This document shows positions 5,585-5,891 of a stretch of 5,891 bases of DNA, in pieces (the stretch's first letter is position 1; each line of letters starts with the position of its first letter). The position numbers and the translations under genes were made by a program. Source of the stretch: Psychrobacter sp. (GTDB lineage Bacteria > Pseudomonadota > Gammaproteobacteria > Pseudomonadales > Moraxellaceae); assembly GCA_020024075.1 (NCBI GenBank), contig JAHHUJ010000138.1, forward strand, positions 1-5,891, read 5' to 3'. The notes under the pieces are model-generated. The model worked only from the letters and a program-made list of their open reading frames with translations, was not told the origin of the DNA and ran no database searches.

Positions 5585-5891
5585 CTAGCCATTATTACTA
5601 AGCCATTTGGAAGACTGATCTTGGTAATACTCTTGCTTCCATACCGGAATATCAGCCTTAATAGTGTCCAATATCCATTTGCAAGCATCAAAAGCGGGAT
5701 AACGGTGCTTAGAGGAGACTCCAACCCACACCGCCATATCGCCAATCTCTAGCGCACCGATACGGTGTATGGCTACTGCATTTTCGATATCAAATAAGCG
5801 TTTGGCTTCCTCGATAATCAGTTTGCCCTGATTAATTGCTAATTTTTCATAGCCATAATAAGTCAGGCTGGTCACTCGGCTGTCATTATTA
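5585..5891 (-). CDS. moaE: Molybdopterin synthase large (catalytic) subunit, C-terminal part; runs off right edge
   Basis: About 101 residues are visible, ending at the TAG at 5587-5585. The frame continues open beyond the window edge through NNDSRVTSLTYYGYE, so the GTG at 5875 is an internal Val rather than the start. MoaE transfers sulfur from MoaD thiocarboxylate to precursor Z (cPMP), making the molybdopterin dithiolene in the cytosol. Diagnostic segments are AIHRIGALEIGD, VWVGVSSKHRYPAFDAC with the conserved His-Arg (codons 5707-5702), and TIKADIPVWKQE with both lysines (codons 5659-5657 and 5638-5636) that align with catalytic Lys119 and Lys126 of E. coli MoaE. MoaE is usually 140-155 residues, so about 45 N-terminal residues are missing. 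It converges on modB, and the molybdenum theme supports both assignments. Confidence 0.92.
   Translation of the reverse strand, partial: NNDSRVTSLTYYGYEKLAINQGKLIIEEAKRLFDIENAVAIHRIGALEIGDMAVWVGVSSKHRYPAFDACKWILDTIKADIPVWKQEYYQDQSSKWLSNNG

Noticed and set aside
5557..5752. Open frames at 5557-5745 (minus) and 5564-5752 (plus)
   Set aside because: Both overlap moaE in other frames, and the moaE frame has clear family motifs.
5585..5875. GTG at 5875 as the start of moaE
   Set aside because: The frame stays open upstream to the window edge, the residues before the GTG also fit MoaE, and a 96-residue protein would lack the N-terminal third of the fold.

Overview
The window looks like chromosomal DNA of a moderately AT-rich gamma-proteobacterium. 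Protein character and gene style suggest Moraxellaceae, most likely Psychrobacter; this is an inference from memory of the families, not a search. Everything except the extreme left edge reads as housekeeping or nutrient-uptake genes with intact frames. I see no rRNA, tRNA, CRISPR array, insertion sequence or phage gene.

Layout. (1) 1-367, plus strand: the 3' end of what looks like an outer-membrane beta-barrel (porin-type) gene, apparently broken by an in-frame stop and possible frameshifts. It is followed by a strong hairpin terminator at 393-425. (2) 470-1870, minus strand: nhaC, a Na+/H+ antiporter. (3) 1871-2059: a divergent promoter region shared with tyrB. (4) 2060-3256, plus strand: tyrB, an aromatic-amino-acid/aspartate aminotransferase, with its own terminator at 3286-3312. 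(5) 3476-4399 and 4625-5356, plus strand: modA (molybdate-binding lipoprotein) and modB (molybdate permease), separated by an unusually long 225-base gap holding two tandem-repeat arrays. (6) 5588-5891, minus strand: the C-terminal two thirds of moaE (molybdopterin synthase large subunit). It converges on modB and ends at a C(UUCG)G-loop terminator at 5458-5477.

How it fits together: modA and modB capture and import molybdate, and MoaE makes the dithiolene group of molybdopterin that coordinates the metal. The right half is therefore a molybdenum-supply locus. The ATPase gene modC, normally directly after modB, is not in the window. nhaC and tyrB appear to be unrelated single-gene units.

No clearly novel system is visible. 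The points most worth a second look are perfect short tandem duplications in both the leader of modA and the modA-modB gap, an atypical EAA coupling loop in ModB together with the missing modC, the lipoprotein form of ModA, and a 17-base exact repeat shared by the broken porin remnant and the moaE terminator region.
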